NCBI GenBank assembly: GCA_947044405.1
Contig: CAMRHE010000503.1
Span: forward strand, 1-64,000
Source of the DNA: Leptodactylus fallax
Taxonomy: Eukaryota > Chordata > Amphibia > Anura > Leptodactylidae
Reading direction: 5' to 3'
DNA length: 64,000 nucleotides
The first letter of the stretch is position 1. Every line of letters begins with the position of its first letter. The position numbers were made by a program, and so were the translations under genes. Below the pieces are notes generated by a model. It was not told the origin of the DNA and did no database searches. It saw only the letters and a program-made list of their open reading frames with translations. Below are positions 21,272 to 33,388 of this stretch, in pieces.

Positions 21272-21847
21272 AAGACCATCCACAAGCTCATCCGAGCTAG
21301 GGATGGCATGGAGGAGGTTCCAGGGGGCTCACAGCGGACGCCCCGCGGACCCCGAGGTCGTTTGGGAGAACGTCTCTTCACGTCTGCTGACCAACGGGCA
21401 CAAGGATCTGTCGTGGATGGCTATCCGAGGGGGGCTGCCCCCTCAGGTCGTTCATGCATGCCCGCAACTTGAGCAAGACGAGGTACTGCCCACGGTGCCC
21501 CTACAAGGAGGAAACATCTTTGCACGTCTTTTGGGGGGTGCCCTTTTGCTCAAGGCCTGTTGGACGAGCTGGAAGATGACTTTGAGGACTGTGTACCCAG
21601 GAGGGGCCTGACGTACCACGCGGTATTGTATGGGCTCTTCCAGGGGACTCACAGAGAGAGTGACATTCTGGAGGCCTGGCGACTTGTGAACTGTTTCAAG
21701 GACGCTATCTGGTTCGCCAGAAAAGGACTGACTTTGCGAAGAGAGGACATCACTTTTCAGGATTGTTGCAGGCTGATCCGCAGCCTGCAGCGGGACTATG
21801 CCATTCTGGATAGCCTGGCCGGTGAAGAGGAGGGAGAAGAGGACTGA
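21272..21847 (+). pseudogene. K2b ORF2 fragment, C-terminal
   Basis: Encodes only the last 190 or so residues of Keno ORF2, including the tail from DELEDDFEDC to EEEGEED (open from 21560). Upstream the frame is disturbed by G/C-run changes: GGGGGCTC for GGACTC near 21322, an altered CCCCGCGGACCCCGAGG segment near 21340, CCCCCTC near 21437 and GGGGGGTG near 21534. No endonuclease or RT domain, so no enzymatic function. Confidence 0.8.
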
Positions 21848-22468
21848 GTCTTCGGCGACGTCTGTTTTTTTCCCTTCCCCGTCCTCCCTTCATGTCTGTC
21901 GTGTTACTCAAATAAAGCTTCGGGCCTGTGATCATCCCCTCCCCTTTCCCTCTTTCCTCTTCCCCATCCCATCACATGTTTGATGCTTTTGCCGTTTAAC
22001 CATTTTGTTTAGAGTTAGGGTAGGAAGTAGTGGTAGTATAGGAAGTATATTATTTCTTGTATTTACCTGTCCCCCCCTAAAATGTGTTAGTTATTGCCAG
22101 GGTAGGAAGTAGTGGTAGTATAGGAAGTATATTATTTCTTGCATTGCCTGTCCTCCCCTCATGTGTGTTGTGGTCAATCAATAAAGCTTCGGGCCTGTGA
22201 CCTTCCCTCCCCCTCGCCCCTCTGTTTTTGTCACTCGTCTGTGTTTATTGCATTGACCAAAAGTATGTCAGTTAGGTTTGTAGTGCAGCATGTAGTGTTA
22301 GGATGTATTTCCTGTCGCCGTATGCCGCGCCGCATCCCTTAAGGATGAATGATATAGACTGAATTGTGGTATTGTAATACAGTTATGCGCTGCGTCGCAG
22401 TACCTTGTTATTTTTTGTATAAGACTTGGATGCAAATAAAAGCTTTTTGTTCAATCCAAAAGAAGTAA
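21272..22468 (+). mobile_element. K2b: 5'-truncated Keno-like copy (1.2 kb)
   Basis: Starts inside ORF2 at AAGACCATCCACAAGC (equivalent to 9263 in K1), immediately after the K2 terminus. It runs through the ORF2 tail, all 3' UTR signals and the end CAATCCAAAAGAAGTAA. 5' truncation is typical of incomplete reverse transcription. Its joining to the end of another Keno, with the same AGAAGTAA tail, suggests insertion at the K2 3' junction or a duplication. Confidence 0.85.
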
Positions 22469-22666
22469 AGCTTGTCTTCTCAGGATGAGAGCCGAGCCAA
22501 GGGAAGAAGAAGCGAGCGCAGGCGGGGGAAAAGGAGAAATGAGAAGAAGAAGCGCTGAGCGCAGACCAAGTGAAGCGAAAAGGTCTAGAAGAGAGGAGAG
22601 GCCAAGTAAAAGTCTTGGAAACTCTGCCTTTGCCTTTTCAATCTAGGAAGCTTTAAATTTAAAAGG

Positions 22667-22764
<98 letters not shown>

Positions 22765-22771
22765 GAAGCTT
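22469..22771. other. U2 upstream flank remnant with long poly(A)
   Basis: After K2b there is AGCTTGTCTTCTCAGG, which resembles the U2 start AAGCTTGTCGCTTCTCGG found later at 22767. Then come about 180 bp of purine-rich sequence with repeated GAAGAAGAAGCG motifs and a run of about 94 A (22668-22761). No vertebrate-type proximal sequence element is visible 50-60 bp before the U2 start, because that position is occupied by poly(A). No open gene. Confidence 0.55.
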
Positions 22772-22839
22772 GTCGCTTCTCGGCCTTTTGGCTAAGATCA
22801 AGTGTAGTATCTGTTCTTATCAGTTCAATATCTGGTGCG
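22772..22839 (+). ncRNA. U2 snRNA 5' fragment before K3
   Basis: Matches U2 snRNA nucleotides 1 to about 68, including CTCGGCCTTTTGGCTAAG, the branch-point-pairing region GTGTAGTATCTG and TTATCAG. Differences from the human sequence are few: position 1 is G, and T55C, A64G, A66G and T69A. From nucleotide 39 on (22810) the sequence is shared with the other Keno starts, so that part may belong to the element. The rest of U2 (Sm site, stems III and IV) is absent, so it cannot make a functional snRNA. Confidence 0.85.
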
Positions 22840-23265
22840 AGGGGAACTGGAATAGGAACCGTTCGGATAGCAATATCCGGTAAAACTTCTGGGACGCCAG
22901 AAAGCGGATCCGCTCGGACGCCCATATCCGAAATTTCCAGGATAAACCGAGTGCCATTTATTGGACGGGGGAGCAGTGCTGCATTTGATCTGCCTTTAGA
23001 CCGAGAGGGCGAGCCCTCTAGCGCCTTCGAGACCTTCGCCATCGAAGACCAACGCCAGCAAGGGAGAAGCAGCTGACAACCCACCGTGAGCACATCCCGG
23101 GAAGCTCAGGGAGAGAGAACGACTTGGACTTCGGGAGGCGGAGCTTCGGGAGATATTCAGATTAGGGGGCGGAGCCTAGCTGAAACTCCAGGAGAAGACT
23201 TCAGGAGCGCCGAGGGACAGTTCTCTGCCCAGAGTCTTCGTGGGACAGCCCGGTGCCAGGAGGTA

Positions 23266-24824
23266 ATGGCCACAGAAGGAACCATCCCCAAGAAGGCGGG
23301 GAGACCAGCCGGGGGCAAGGCCAAGGTAAGCCAGGCTCCGGCGGCCATCTCGGACGTCTCTCCGTCCGCTTCCGCCGGCCAGACGGGAAACCTGCTGCCG
23401 ACTCAGGGGGCTCCAACCTTGGAGCCCTGGATGAGGCAAACGGTGACTCTGAGGCTGAAGGAGGTGGACGGAAAGCGTCCAAACATGACAGAGAAAATTT
23501 TCTGTCAAAAGATGGTCCTGGAGCAGGGCTTTTCCAAGGCCGAGACCCTGGCAGTCCACGCCTTCGTCACAGGGATTTTCTTTGTGACTTTTGCCTCCGT
23601 GGACATATGCAGGAGGTATTGGGATGCGGTGAAGTCAGCGCTGCCGGGATCCCCTTTCAGGATGTTCGTGGGCAGCTGCCCAGTGCAACAGAACGAGAGA
23701 CGGATCACGGTGGCGATGAGGAATCCGCACACCCCAGGCAGCGACGTAGCCACGTTCCTGAGCAGGTACTGTACTGTGGTCAAGGAGCCGTCCAAGATCC
23801 TGAACAGTCTCGGCTTCTGGAACAGTAAGTGGTCAGCCGTAGTCCGCCTCCACAGGGACCCCCACAACTCCAACGGCCTCGTGCATCTGCCGCCGGTGTT
23901 CTCGCTCGGGAACTCCTACGGGCTCATCTTTTACCCCGATATGCCGCGCTGCTGTCGCAAGTGTGGTAAGGAGGGGCACGAGGGAAGGGCCTGCAAGGAG
24001 AACGCTTGCAGGAACTGCCGTGTGGTGGGGCACGAGACGAAGGATTGCCCCACACGGAAGACCTGTAATCTGTGTGGGGAGGCGGACCACGCCTACAAGG
24101 GGTGCCCGAAGAGATCCTGGGCGAGGGTGGCGGCGGATTTCGCGGCCGGCGCGCCCGCCGCGCCGGCCAAGAAGAAGCCAGCGACCAAGCCCAAAGACAC
24201 TCAGAAGCCCCGGAATCCCCAGAAACCGGAGCAGAGCAAGGGTAAGCAGCAGCAGCAGCAGCAGAAGCAGAAGCAGAAGCCGCAGCCGCCGCAGCAGCCC
24301 AAGAAAAATCCTGAGCAGGGTAAGCGGACGACTCCCCCCCCCTCCCAGTGTTCCCCCCACTGAGGTTATCCCCCTCCTTCCCCCCATCACCTCAGTGGCC
24401 ACCCCTGCCCCCCCTCACCCCCCCCCCCGGCTTCCCTCCCCCCAGCAGCACTAACACCTCCCCCTCCAGCTGCTGCGGGCCCCTCCTTGGAGGAATTCCC
24501 CCCCCTCCCCTCTCCCTCTTGTCTTGTTTCAGAGCAAAGGAAAAGGAAGAAGAGCGAAGGCCCCGACGAAGACGACGAGGTCTCCAAAAAGATAGCAGTG
24601 GAGCCCGCCGAGGACGCCATCCCGGTGGACTTAGAACTCGAGCGGTACGTGGATACCCTGCTGGCCGAACCCCCGGCGTCAATCATCACCGAGATCCTCG
24701 GCGGTGAGGCGGTGGAGATGGTGGAGGCTTTCGATACCCACGCCCTGCAGGCGATTGAAGACTCCTTGGAGCAACTCTTGCCTGCGGACAAGAAGGAGGA
24801 GAAACCCCCCCGACGGGAGCGGTA
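23266..24824 (+). pseudogene. K3 ORF1: zinc-knuckle protein, frameshifted
   Basis: ATG at 23266. Knuckles are intact and the glutamine tract is pure CAG (KGKQQQQQQKQKQ), where K1 and K2 have an interrupting CGG. The frame is lost at the C tract near 24333-24347 and terminates at 24363. The C-terminal acidic part is open in another frame from about 24487 to 24825. Because of seven C near 24805-24811, that part ends PPRRER rather than PPDGSGN. Confidence 0.78.
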
Positions 24825-24872
24825 ACTAGAAAACCTGTCTTGAAGGTTTAATCTTTTCTTTTTTCTCTCACT

Positions 24873-27800
24873 ATGGCTGGGATCTCTATCTTTACCATAA
24901 ATGTGCGGAGCATCAAGGAGAGGAGTAGACGTCAGACAGCTTTGTCGTTCGTGGAGAACATTGCTAAGGCGAATGTCGTGATGATGCAGGAGTGCGGCCT
25001 CCCCTCTCTTCGGTCCTACGGACACCTCTGCAGGGAGTGGAGCCACGGTCCGTCTTACTGGTCGGGTGGTGGCGACTGCAAGTCCGCAGGTATTGCCGTT
25101 CTCATCAGGGGGGAACGCCTTCACGCTTGAAACCTACCGGGAGCTCGTCTGTGGCCGGCTAATGGTCATAGACGGTTCCTGGGCGGGGGAGCCTATTAGG
25201 CTCATCAACGTGTACGCTTCCCCCATGAAGAACGAGCGCCTGGAGCTTTTCCAGATCCTGCGCACTCAGCTCGCTACCACCAGGGCGGTCATTCTGGCCG
25301 GGGACTTCAACTGCCCTGTGGAGGGTGACGGAAGGAGTTCTTCTGCGTCGGCGAAGCTCGATGTAACATCTAAACTGCTGATCGAGATGGTGACCGAGGC
25401 CTCTCTCAGGGACGCGGTGGGTTCTATGGGGCCGGCATCAGCCAACTACACCTGGTGTCGGTCCGATGGCTCACTGCGTTCCAGGATTGACTTCGTGTTC
25501 ACCTCTCGGTCAGTAGCACAGGTAAGCCACTCTATGATCCCTTGCTTCTTCTCTGACCACAGGGGTATTCTCTTTGAGGGCGCCGTGGGCAACGGTTTTC
25601 CACCCGGCCCCGGCTCCTGGAAGCTGAATTGCTCCTTGCTGGAAAATGAGGAGTTGTTGGAGGAGATTAGAGATGTCTACGTGTGCCTTCGTAACGACAA
25701 ATTTTCCTTTAGCAGGTTGTCGGATTGGTGGGAATATGTTAAAGTCAATATCCGTTGTTTCTTCCAGGCGAGAGGCCGCCAGCAGGCGGCCCGGCGCAAG
25801 GGGGACCTGAGGGAGATGCAGCGCGAGCTGCGTTCCCTTCAGGACCTCGAGCGCTGTGGCTGGGACGTCAGGGATATGCTGGAGGACGCCAAGAAGGGTC
25901 TCAAGGGGCACTTTGAGGAGGAATCGCGGCAGATCATCTTCCGTTCCAAGGTGGAGCATCTGGAGAAGGGTGAGAAATGTAACTCTTTCTTTTTCAGAAA
26001 GGTCCACTCAGGCCACACGCCCGTCACAGAGATGAGGGATGGAGACGGCAACATGAGAAGGGGGAAGAAGGAAGTGATGGGCGTCGTCCGCGACTACTAC
26101 CGCGACCTCTACTCCCCGAAACCCACCGACGAAGATGCAGCGCAAGAGTTCCTGTCAGGTATCACGAATCCTCTTGATCCTACAGGTGCTGAGGCTCTGA
26201 ACGCCCCTCTGACGGTGGCCGAAGTCCTCGCTGCCGCTAAATCCTTTAAGGTCGGAAGGACTCCGGGTAGCGACGGTCTCCCCGCCGAGCTATACGTAGC
26301 TCTGGGGGACCTGATCTGCTCGGATCTGAAAGATCTCTACGAGGAGATGGTGGTGGCGGGGACGATGCCGCCGTCGTTGCGGGAAGGCTTGATCACGATC
26401 TTGTACAAGCAGAAGGGGGAAAGATGCGACCTGAAGAATTGGCGTCCCATCTCGCTCCTCAACGTGGACTACAAGATCCTGGCCAAGGTGATGTCAACGA
26501 GGTTGAAGGCAGTCATCGGCAGCGTCATCCACCCGGACCAAACCTGCGCCATTCCTGGTCGGAGGATCGCGGACAGCTTAGCCCTGGTGAGAGACACATT
26601 GCACTACATCGGAGACCGCCGTGCGCACGCGGCCCTGGTCAGTCTGGATCAGGAGAAGGCCTTCGATCGTGTCTCTCACGATTTCATGGCGAAAGCCCTC
26701 CGCCAACTTGGTGTGGGTGAGTGGTTCTGTCGTATGGTTAACCTCATGTATCTTGACATCCACAGCTCGGTGATGGTGAACGGCTGGAAAACTGACCCCT
26801 TTTCGGTTCGCTCCGGGGTCAGACAAGGCTGCCCGCTCTCTCCCCTCCTTTTTGTTTGTGTTATAGAACTGTTCGCAGAATCTATCCGGCAGAATCGAGG
26901 GATCAGAGGGATCATCGCACCGGGCTCAGGAAACCTGGAAGTCAAGTGTTCGCTCTACATGGACGATGTGACCGTCTTCTGCGCTGACCAGTCGTCGGTG
27001 TCAACGCTCGTCCAGACCTGCGAACGCTTCGGCCGAGCCTCAGGGGCTAAGGTGAACTGTGGAAAGTCAGAGGCCATGCTCTTCGGAGAGTGGCACCTGG
27101 CCTCCCCTGCTTTCTTTCCTTTCACAGTACAGCCGGACTTCATCAAGATCTTGGGAGTCTGGTTCGGAAAGGAAGGCGCCGCCCTGAGGTCTTGGGACGA
27201 AAGACTCAAGAAAATCAATCAGCGAATCGGGCTTTGGAGCCTACGTCAGCTCACCATCGAGGGAAAGGCGCTCGTCCTGAGGAATGAGATCCTGCCTGTG
27301 CTCCAATACACCGCACAGGCCTGGCCCCCACTGGCAACGGTGGCGCGGGCCATCACCAGGACCGTCTTCCACTTTGTGTGGGGCTCCAAAATGGACCGGG
27401 TGAAGCGGAGCATCATGTACAAGGACCGGCTCAAGGGAGGTAAGAATGTCCCCGATATTCCAACCCTTCTAAGATCGGCTTTTGTTTGTGATTGTGTTCG
27501 CAGAACCCTGAGTACAGTCAGCGGATCCGCGGGGAAGGCCATTTCTCGTTTGTTCCTGCTCCCCCTCTGGCGAGGGCTCGGCTGGGAGAAATGGGACAGC
27601 TCCGTCCCTTACAACTGGACCGTCCCGTGGTTCTACAAGGACGTGCCCAAGTTCGTGAGGGAGTTCCAGCTGGAGGGTCTTAAACCGGATCTGTGGAAGC
27701 CAAAGACCATCCACAAGCTCATCCGAGCTAGGGATGGCATGGAGGAGGTTCCAGGACTCACAGCGGACGCCACGAAGGTCGTTTGGGAGAACGTCTCTTC

Positions 27801-28266
27801 ACGTCTGCTGACCAACGGGCACAAGGATCTGTCGTGGATGGCTATCCGAGGGGGGCTGCCCCTCAGGTCGTTCATGCATGCCCGCAACTTGAGCAAGACG
27901 AGGTACTGCCCACGGTGCCCCTACAAGGAGGAAACATCTTTGCACGTCTTTTGGGAGTGCCCTTTTGCTCAAGGCCTGTTGGACGAGCTGGAAGATGACT
28001 TTGAGGACTGTGTACCCAGGAGGGGCCTGACGTACCACGCGGTATTGTATGGGCTCTTCCAGGGGACTCACAGAGAGAGTGACATTCTGGAGGCCTGGCG
28101 ACTTGTGAACTGTTTCAAGGACGCTATCTGGTTCGCCAGAAAAGGACTGACTTTGCGAAGAGAGGACATCACTTTTCAGGATTGTTGCAGGCTGATCCGC
28201 AGCCTGCAGCGGGACTATGCCATTCTGGATAGCCTGGCCGGTGAAGAGGAGGGAGAAGAGGACTGA
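24873..28266 (+). pseudogene. K3 ORF2: endonuclease-reverse transcriptase, one frameshift
   Basis: A single lesion, six G at about 25108-25113, separates the first 80 or so residues (24873-25130) from an uninterrupted 1,000-residue remainder. That remainder carries GDFN, SRIDFVF, SDHR, KAFDRVSH, YMDD and the Cys/His knuckle. Near the C-terminal third it has GKAISRLF where other copies have GKAMSRLF. If the G run is really five bases long, this gene would be intact. Confidence 0.87.
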
Positions 28267-28545
28267 GTCTTCGGCGACGTCTGTTTTTTCCCTTCCCCGT
28301 CCTCCCTTCATGTCTGTCGTGTTACTCAAATAAAGCTTCGGGCCTGTGATCATCCCCTCCCCTTTCCCTCTTTCCTCTTCCCCATCCCATCACATGTTTG
28401 ATGCTTTTGCCGTTTAACCATTTTGTTTAGAGTTAGGGTAGGAAGTAGTGGTAGTATAGGAAGTATATTATTTCTTGTATTTACCTGTCCCCCCCTAAAA
28501 TGTGTTAGTTATTGCCAGGGTAGGAAGTAGTGGTAGTATAGGAAG

Positions 28546-28554
28546 AAAAAAAAA

Positions 28555-28586
<32 letters not shown>

Positions 28587-28715
28587 AAAAAAAAAAAAAT
28601 GGGGGGGGGGGGGCCCCCTTTCTTTTGTTTTGGGGGGGGGGCGCCCCCCGGCCCCCCCCCCCCCCCCGGGGGGGGCGGGGGGGTTTTTTGGCCCCCCCCC
28701 CCCCCCCCCCTTTTG

Positions 28716-28748
<33 letters not shown>

Positions 28749-28785
28749 CGCGCCCCCCCCGGGGGCCCCCCTGGCCTTTTTGGGG
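28546..28785. other. Homopolymer tract between K3 and C
   Basis: Runs of A (to about 28599), then G and C blocks to 28770, replace what should be the distal Keno 3' UTR and the 5' leader of element C. No gene and no recognisable U2 remains. The following bases CCAGAGGGACATTTC match the B-group 5' UTR just before ORF1 (B3 TTTCAGAGGGACATTT near 46657). Confidence 0.6.
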
Positions 28786-28811
28786 TATTCCAGAGGGACA
28801 TTTCTTGCGAT

Positions 28812-30319
28812 GCCTGGTCCGTACGCTAGCAAAATTGTCGCCCGGCGGCGGTCAGCCACGGCGGCCCGGCTGCAAAACTCCGGGACACTCTCAGGATTCA
28901 CCTGGAGAGTAGACCAAAGAGGGAACACGGAGTTCCGTTTGTAGTTGACGCCATCCTGAGGGACATCTTGAAGGTTCAAGTTAACGAGATTCTTGCTTTA
29001 CAGGATTATCCACAAGAGGGGAAAGGAGGGGCCCCCCGGGATGCAACCGGGATCCTTCCGAATCAAGGGTCCGTGCAATGAAATTCGCCAAGGAGAACGA
29101 AGAAGAGCTAAGGCAGTTGAAGGTCCGGGTAATAGAGCACTTCCCTGACGACAGAAAATTGATTGTGGTAAGGCTCTATTCTCCCTTTGTAACACACTCG
29201 GAAGTGCAACGGTTCATGGCTTACCACTTTGATAAAGTTGAATTCACCGGTTGAATCCTCAACCAACGCGGAGTCTGGACCTGTAAAAGAAAATTTAAAG
29301 CAACAAACAAAAAAGACGCGGACGGCAAAACCCCCCCACCCCCCCAAAAAAAGCTCGTTTTAGGATAGGTAAGGTGAATGGCGAACTGTTTTTTAATAAT
29401 ATGCCGGACTTCTGCAGGTCCTGCGGTGTTTATGGGCACAAAAAGGAGACCTGCAACATAACCTGTAAGAACTGTGGCAGTAAAGAACACTATACTCAGG
29501 AGTGCGAAAAACCTAAAAGATGCACCTTTTGCCAACAGTATGGTCATATCTACAAGCACTGCCCCCATAAACACCCGGACCAGGATCGGATGGAAGAGGA
29601 GCAGCCCGAGGCGCCCCCACAGCCACCACCAGCGGAGCAGAGCTGCCCCAGAGCGGAGGAGCAGGTGAGTCACTTAGGAACAGATACTGCACTTGATTTG
29701 GTTACTGAGCCGACGGTCCCCAGGGAGAGAAGAAGCTCCCTTGCAGACCCCAAACGCAAGAAAAAAAAAAAAGAAGGCTGCAAAAACCCAAGCCGGTTTA
29801 ACCCGGAGGGTGAGTAGGGAGGAGGCTCAAGGGAAAAATAGAGAAGCAGAGGACTCCAGTTCAGAGTCAGATAGCCCTACTGATATGGGGGAGGGTCGCC
29901 ATAAAAGAGGGAGAATCAGGAGTGAGAAGGCAGATGGGGTGGAAGGGGGGACGGAGGCCCTGGGTAACCCCGGGGCTTCTGTTGCCCCGGAACCTCTTTT
30001 CCGGCCTTTACGGGTCGGGGGAGAGAATACCACCCCGGTGCTGGACTCCGGAAGTGTGCCCTGTGCACAGCCACCCCCTGCTGACAAGTCACCAAGTGAT
30101 TCGAGGGGAGGTGATTCGGAAATTGGCGACCCTCCGAATGAGAGCTCCTCTGATGAGGACCTAAATGCCCAGGAGCTACCGAGTGGCTTCTACTCTCCCT
30201 ACGCAGCAGCCTCTAAGGGGGCCGTTGGCGGCGCATACCTAAGTGACAGCTCCTCCGCTGTTTCCTTACAAACGGTGTGTTCGGAATATGACGGTAAGAT
30301 GGATGTTGGGCAGCACTAG
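28812..30319 (+). pseudogene. C ORF1: zinc-knuckle RNA-binding protein, broken
   Basis: The N-terminal part is heavily disrupted: fragments equal to KLRDTLRIHL near 28874-28903 and EILALQDYP near 28987-29013 match B3 ORF1 but are separated by stops. From 29374 the frame is clean and holds CRSCGVYGHKKETC, CKNCGSKEHYTQEC and CTFCQQYGHIYKHC, then a proline/glutamine-rich linker. It shifts again within the A run at 29760-29772. The last part (to 30319) ends with the acidic SSDEDLNAQ motif and a Ser-rich tail, which B ORF1 also has. Confidence 0.75.
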
Positions 30320-30407
30320 ATCGCTGGTGGTAAGTACGCTGCTTTTATTCTGCTAGAAGATTATTTATTGTTTTACTTGGATTTTGGACTTTCTCTCTTT
30401 TCTCCTC

Positions 30408-33388
30408 ATGGCGGAACTTCACGGGATCTCTTTTAATGTGAGGGGCGCCAAGTCCAGAACCAAAAGGGCTGCCCTCTTCAACTACCTTTCGTGCCTGGCA
30501 GCCTCAGTTTTCTTTTTGCAGGAGTGCGGCATAGACCATTCACCTACCTACAGTAAGTACAAAAAGGATTGGAAGCATGGCCCCTCCATTTGGTCGGGGT
30601 CAAACGAGTCAAAAGCTTCCGGCGTGGCAATCCTTTTTAAAGAGAATGTTTTAATTGATTTTATCCAAGAGATTCTTCCAGGACGGATTTTATTGGTTAA
30701 AGCTTTTATCAATGGTTTTAAATGGCAGTTTCTAAACGTATATGCCCCACCAGACAAAAATGAACGTATTAATTTATTGGAAATTTTACCACTATTTATT
30801 AATACCTCAGAGCCTTTGATTATTGCTGGTGATTTTAATTGTGTTTTAAGGGGGCGAACGCCGGTTTACCCGTAGTTCTTCCAGGAACTACGATAGAACC
30901 TCTGGCATGCTGAAAGACATTGTTTTAGATTGCAGTTTGAAAGACCTATACAGAGAGTGCAATAGCAGCATGCCAGAGGAAGCCGGCGTTACCTGGAGCA
31001 ATGCCACATGCAGCTCCAGGATTGATTTTACCTTTATCTCACAACAGGTCGTACCATTGTCATGTGATGTTTTAACCAATGTTTTATCAGATCATAGGGT
31101 TTTATCCTTTAAAGTAAAACTCGATATTAATGGTCTTAAAAGTCAGAAGTCCTGGAAGATGAATGTCTCTGTTTTAGACGATCCACAGGTTCTCAAGGAT
31201 TTTACTGAGTTTTATCAGAAATGCAGGCAAGTACGAGATCCTAGGACCTCCATAATAAAGTGGTGGGAAAAAATGAAGAGAAAAATCAAAAATTTTTTTT
31301 ATTTCTGTGGGGGTCAGAAAAAAGAAAGAAGCACTTGCTTTTTATCAGGATCTTAATACTTGCCTGCAGACCCTGTACAAACTAAGGGAGGTAGGAATGA
31401 ATGTAAACACGGAAATAGAACTCCTTAAAAACAAAATCTCTAAATGCCTGGAGCAGAAAGGGAAAGAAATTATCTTCCGTTCCAAAGTACAGCATATCGA
31501 GGAAAATGAGTCATGCTCCAGGTATTTTTTTAAGAAAGTTAACGAGAAAAAAACAGTGATTGAGAATATTGACGGAGATTTTAATGTACAGGGTATTTTA
31601 AAAAAAGTCCACGCCTTTTATTCAGAACTTTTTAATGAGAAGCCTGTGGATCGAAGTTTTTTAAAAGACTCACTGAAAGAGATAAAAACCGTTTTAACCC
31701 CTGTTTCTAGCCAGTTTTTATTACAGGTTTTAGAAGAGCAGGAGGTTTTACAGACAATAAAGAGTTTTAAAGCAGGTAAGGTACCTGGACCGGACGGTAT
31801 ACCCTGTGAATTTTATAAAAAGTTTTATGAAACTCTTAAGGATGATCTTTTATTACTTTTTAGAGAAGTGTTTGACTGTAAGTCGCTCCCTAGGTCCTGG
31901 CAGAAAGGTGAGGTCTCCCTTTTTATTTAAAAAAGGTGATAGGACTGACTTGAAAAACTGGAGGCCAATCACCCTTTTAAATAGCGACTACAAGATCATG
32001 GCAAAGATCTGCGCGAATAGGGATGAAGGCCATTATCCCACAGATAATACACACTAACCAGGTCTGTGGGGTACCAGGCAGGAGTATATGGGACACCTTA
32101 AACCTAATCAAAGACATTATTGAGGACATCAAACAGAGAAAAAGTAAGCTGGCCATTGTATCGATAGATTTTGAAAAAGCTTTCGATAGGGTGTCCCATT
32201 TTTATCTCTTTAAAGTTTTAGAAAAGATGGGTATACCAGAAGGTTTTTTATTGTCTTTGAAAGCCTTTTATAAAAATTGCTCAAGCAAGATTTTAGTGAA
32301 CGGTTTTAAGACACAGGAAGTATTTTTAAAATCCGGGGTGAAGCAGGGGTGTCCCTTGTCCCCACTGCTTTTCATTTGTGCACTTGAGCCTCTGTTATGT
32401 GCCATCAGACACGACAAGATGATCCGTGGAGTACCCCTGCCCGGAGGTGGGGGGGTAGAGGCTAAAGCAGTGGGGTACATGGATGATGTTACGGTTTTAT
32501 GTCGGGACACCCCTGCACTACAGAGAACTTTTAGACAACTGGATTTTTACTGCTGTGCCTCTAGTTTTAAAATTAATTATAACAAAAGTAGTATTTTAAA
32601 TATTGGAGGCATGGTTTTATCAGACGTACCTGTTCCTGTGTCTAACTCAGTCAAGATTTTAGGTATCTCTTTCAGTGAGCAAAATAATGGCGCTTTTAGC
32701 TGGGATTCGGTGGCCGAAAAGGTAAACAGGAAATTATGCATGTGGAATCTAAGAAAATTAAGTATGGAGGGTAAGATTCTGGTTTTAAAAATGGTGATCC
32801 TTCCATTATTATTATATTTAAGTATGGTTTTCCCCCCGCCCACGGTTTTACTCAGGAGGATCACCAAAGCCTGTTTTACCTTTTTCTGGAGTTCCAAAGC
32901 GGAGAAACTCAAACGGGAATTCGTGGTAAGATCAAGGAAAAAAGGGGGGAAAGATTTCCCGGATTTTAGTAGATTTCTTTTAATCAAATACTTTTGTAAC
33001 TGTTTTAATGCCCTTTTTAAAGACCACTATTGGTCTTATTTTATGAAATATAATACTGGGGTTTTTATGAGGAAAATGGGGTGGTTTTGTACGGTTTTAA
33101 CATCCCCATATTCCTTTAACCTCCCTGATCATTGCACAATTTTAGAGAAGATAGTGGATCTTTTTAAACTAAAGGGCAGATCAGTTGAAGAACTAAGGCA
33201 GAGTAAGAGGGTAATTACCATATTAAGAGCTGAAGAACAGATTATAGATGTCGAAAATTTTAACAACGAGAAAAGCGCACGAGTATGGAAAATGACTAAT
33301 TGTTTCCCTCTTTTTAATCAGCAGTTGGACCTGGCCTGGAGTTGTGTTCACCGATGTCTTCCGTGTCGGGCCTTCCAGCAGAGAAGGG
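30408..33388 (+). pseudogene. C ORF2: endonuclease-reverse transcriptase, multiply frameshifted
   Basis: ATG at 30408 in CTCATGGCGG, 89 bp after ORF1. The endonuclease shows FNVRGAKS, FLQECG, AGDFNC, SRIDFTF and LSDHR. Frameshifts are seen near 30850-30870, 31295-31320 (T and G runs), 31921-31930 (A run) and about 32020. The RT part from 32023 is open for about 450 codons with FEKAFDRVSH, SGVKQGCPLSPLLF and GYMDDVTVLC. It is then lost at the G tract near 33387, just before the C-terminal Cys/His motif. Non-functional as written. Confidence 0.82.

Larger units (their letters stand above)
22810..28545 (+). mobile_element. K3: Keno-like retrotransposon, 3' end lost
   Basis: Its 5' junction is the clearest in the window, continuous with 71 bp of U2 and flank. 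It lacks the last part of the 3' UTR: after TAGTATAGGAAG at 28545 the sequence becomes A/G/C runs. It shares DAAQEFLSG and VTEASLRDAV with K5, so these two are closely related. ORF1 and ORF2 each carry frameshifts. Confidence 0.86.

Noticed and set aside
22668..22761. Poly(A) as the 3' tail of a retrotransposed RNA ending before the U2 fragment
   Set aside because: Possible, but the preceding purine-rich sequence has no other element-like signal, and long homopolymers in this window are unreliable.
24244..24300. CAG/CCG repeats in ORF1 as an independent microsatellite
   Set aside because: They encode the Gln/Lys/Pro linker in frame in every copy; only small length variation is seen.
28546..28785. 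Glycine/proline-rich open frames in the G/C runs
   Set aside because: Produced by homopolymers of probable artefactual origin; no gene evidence.
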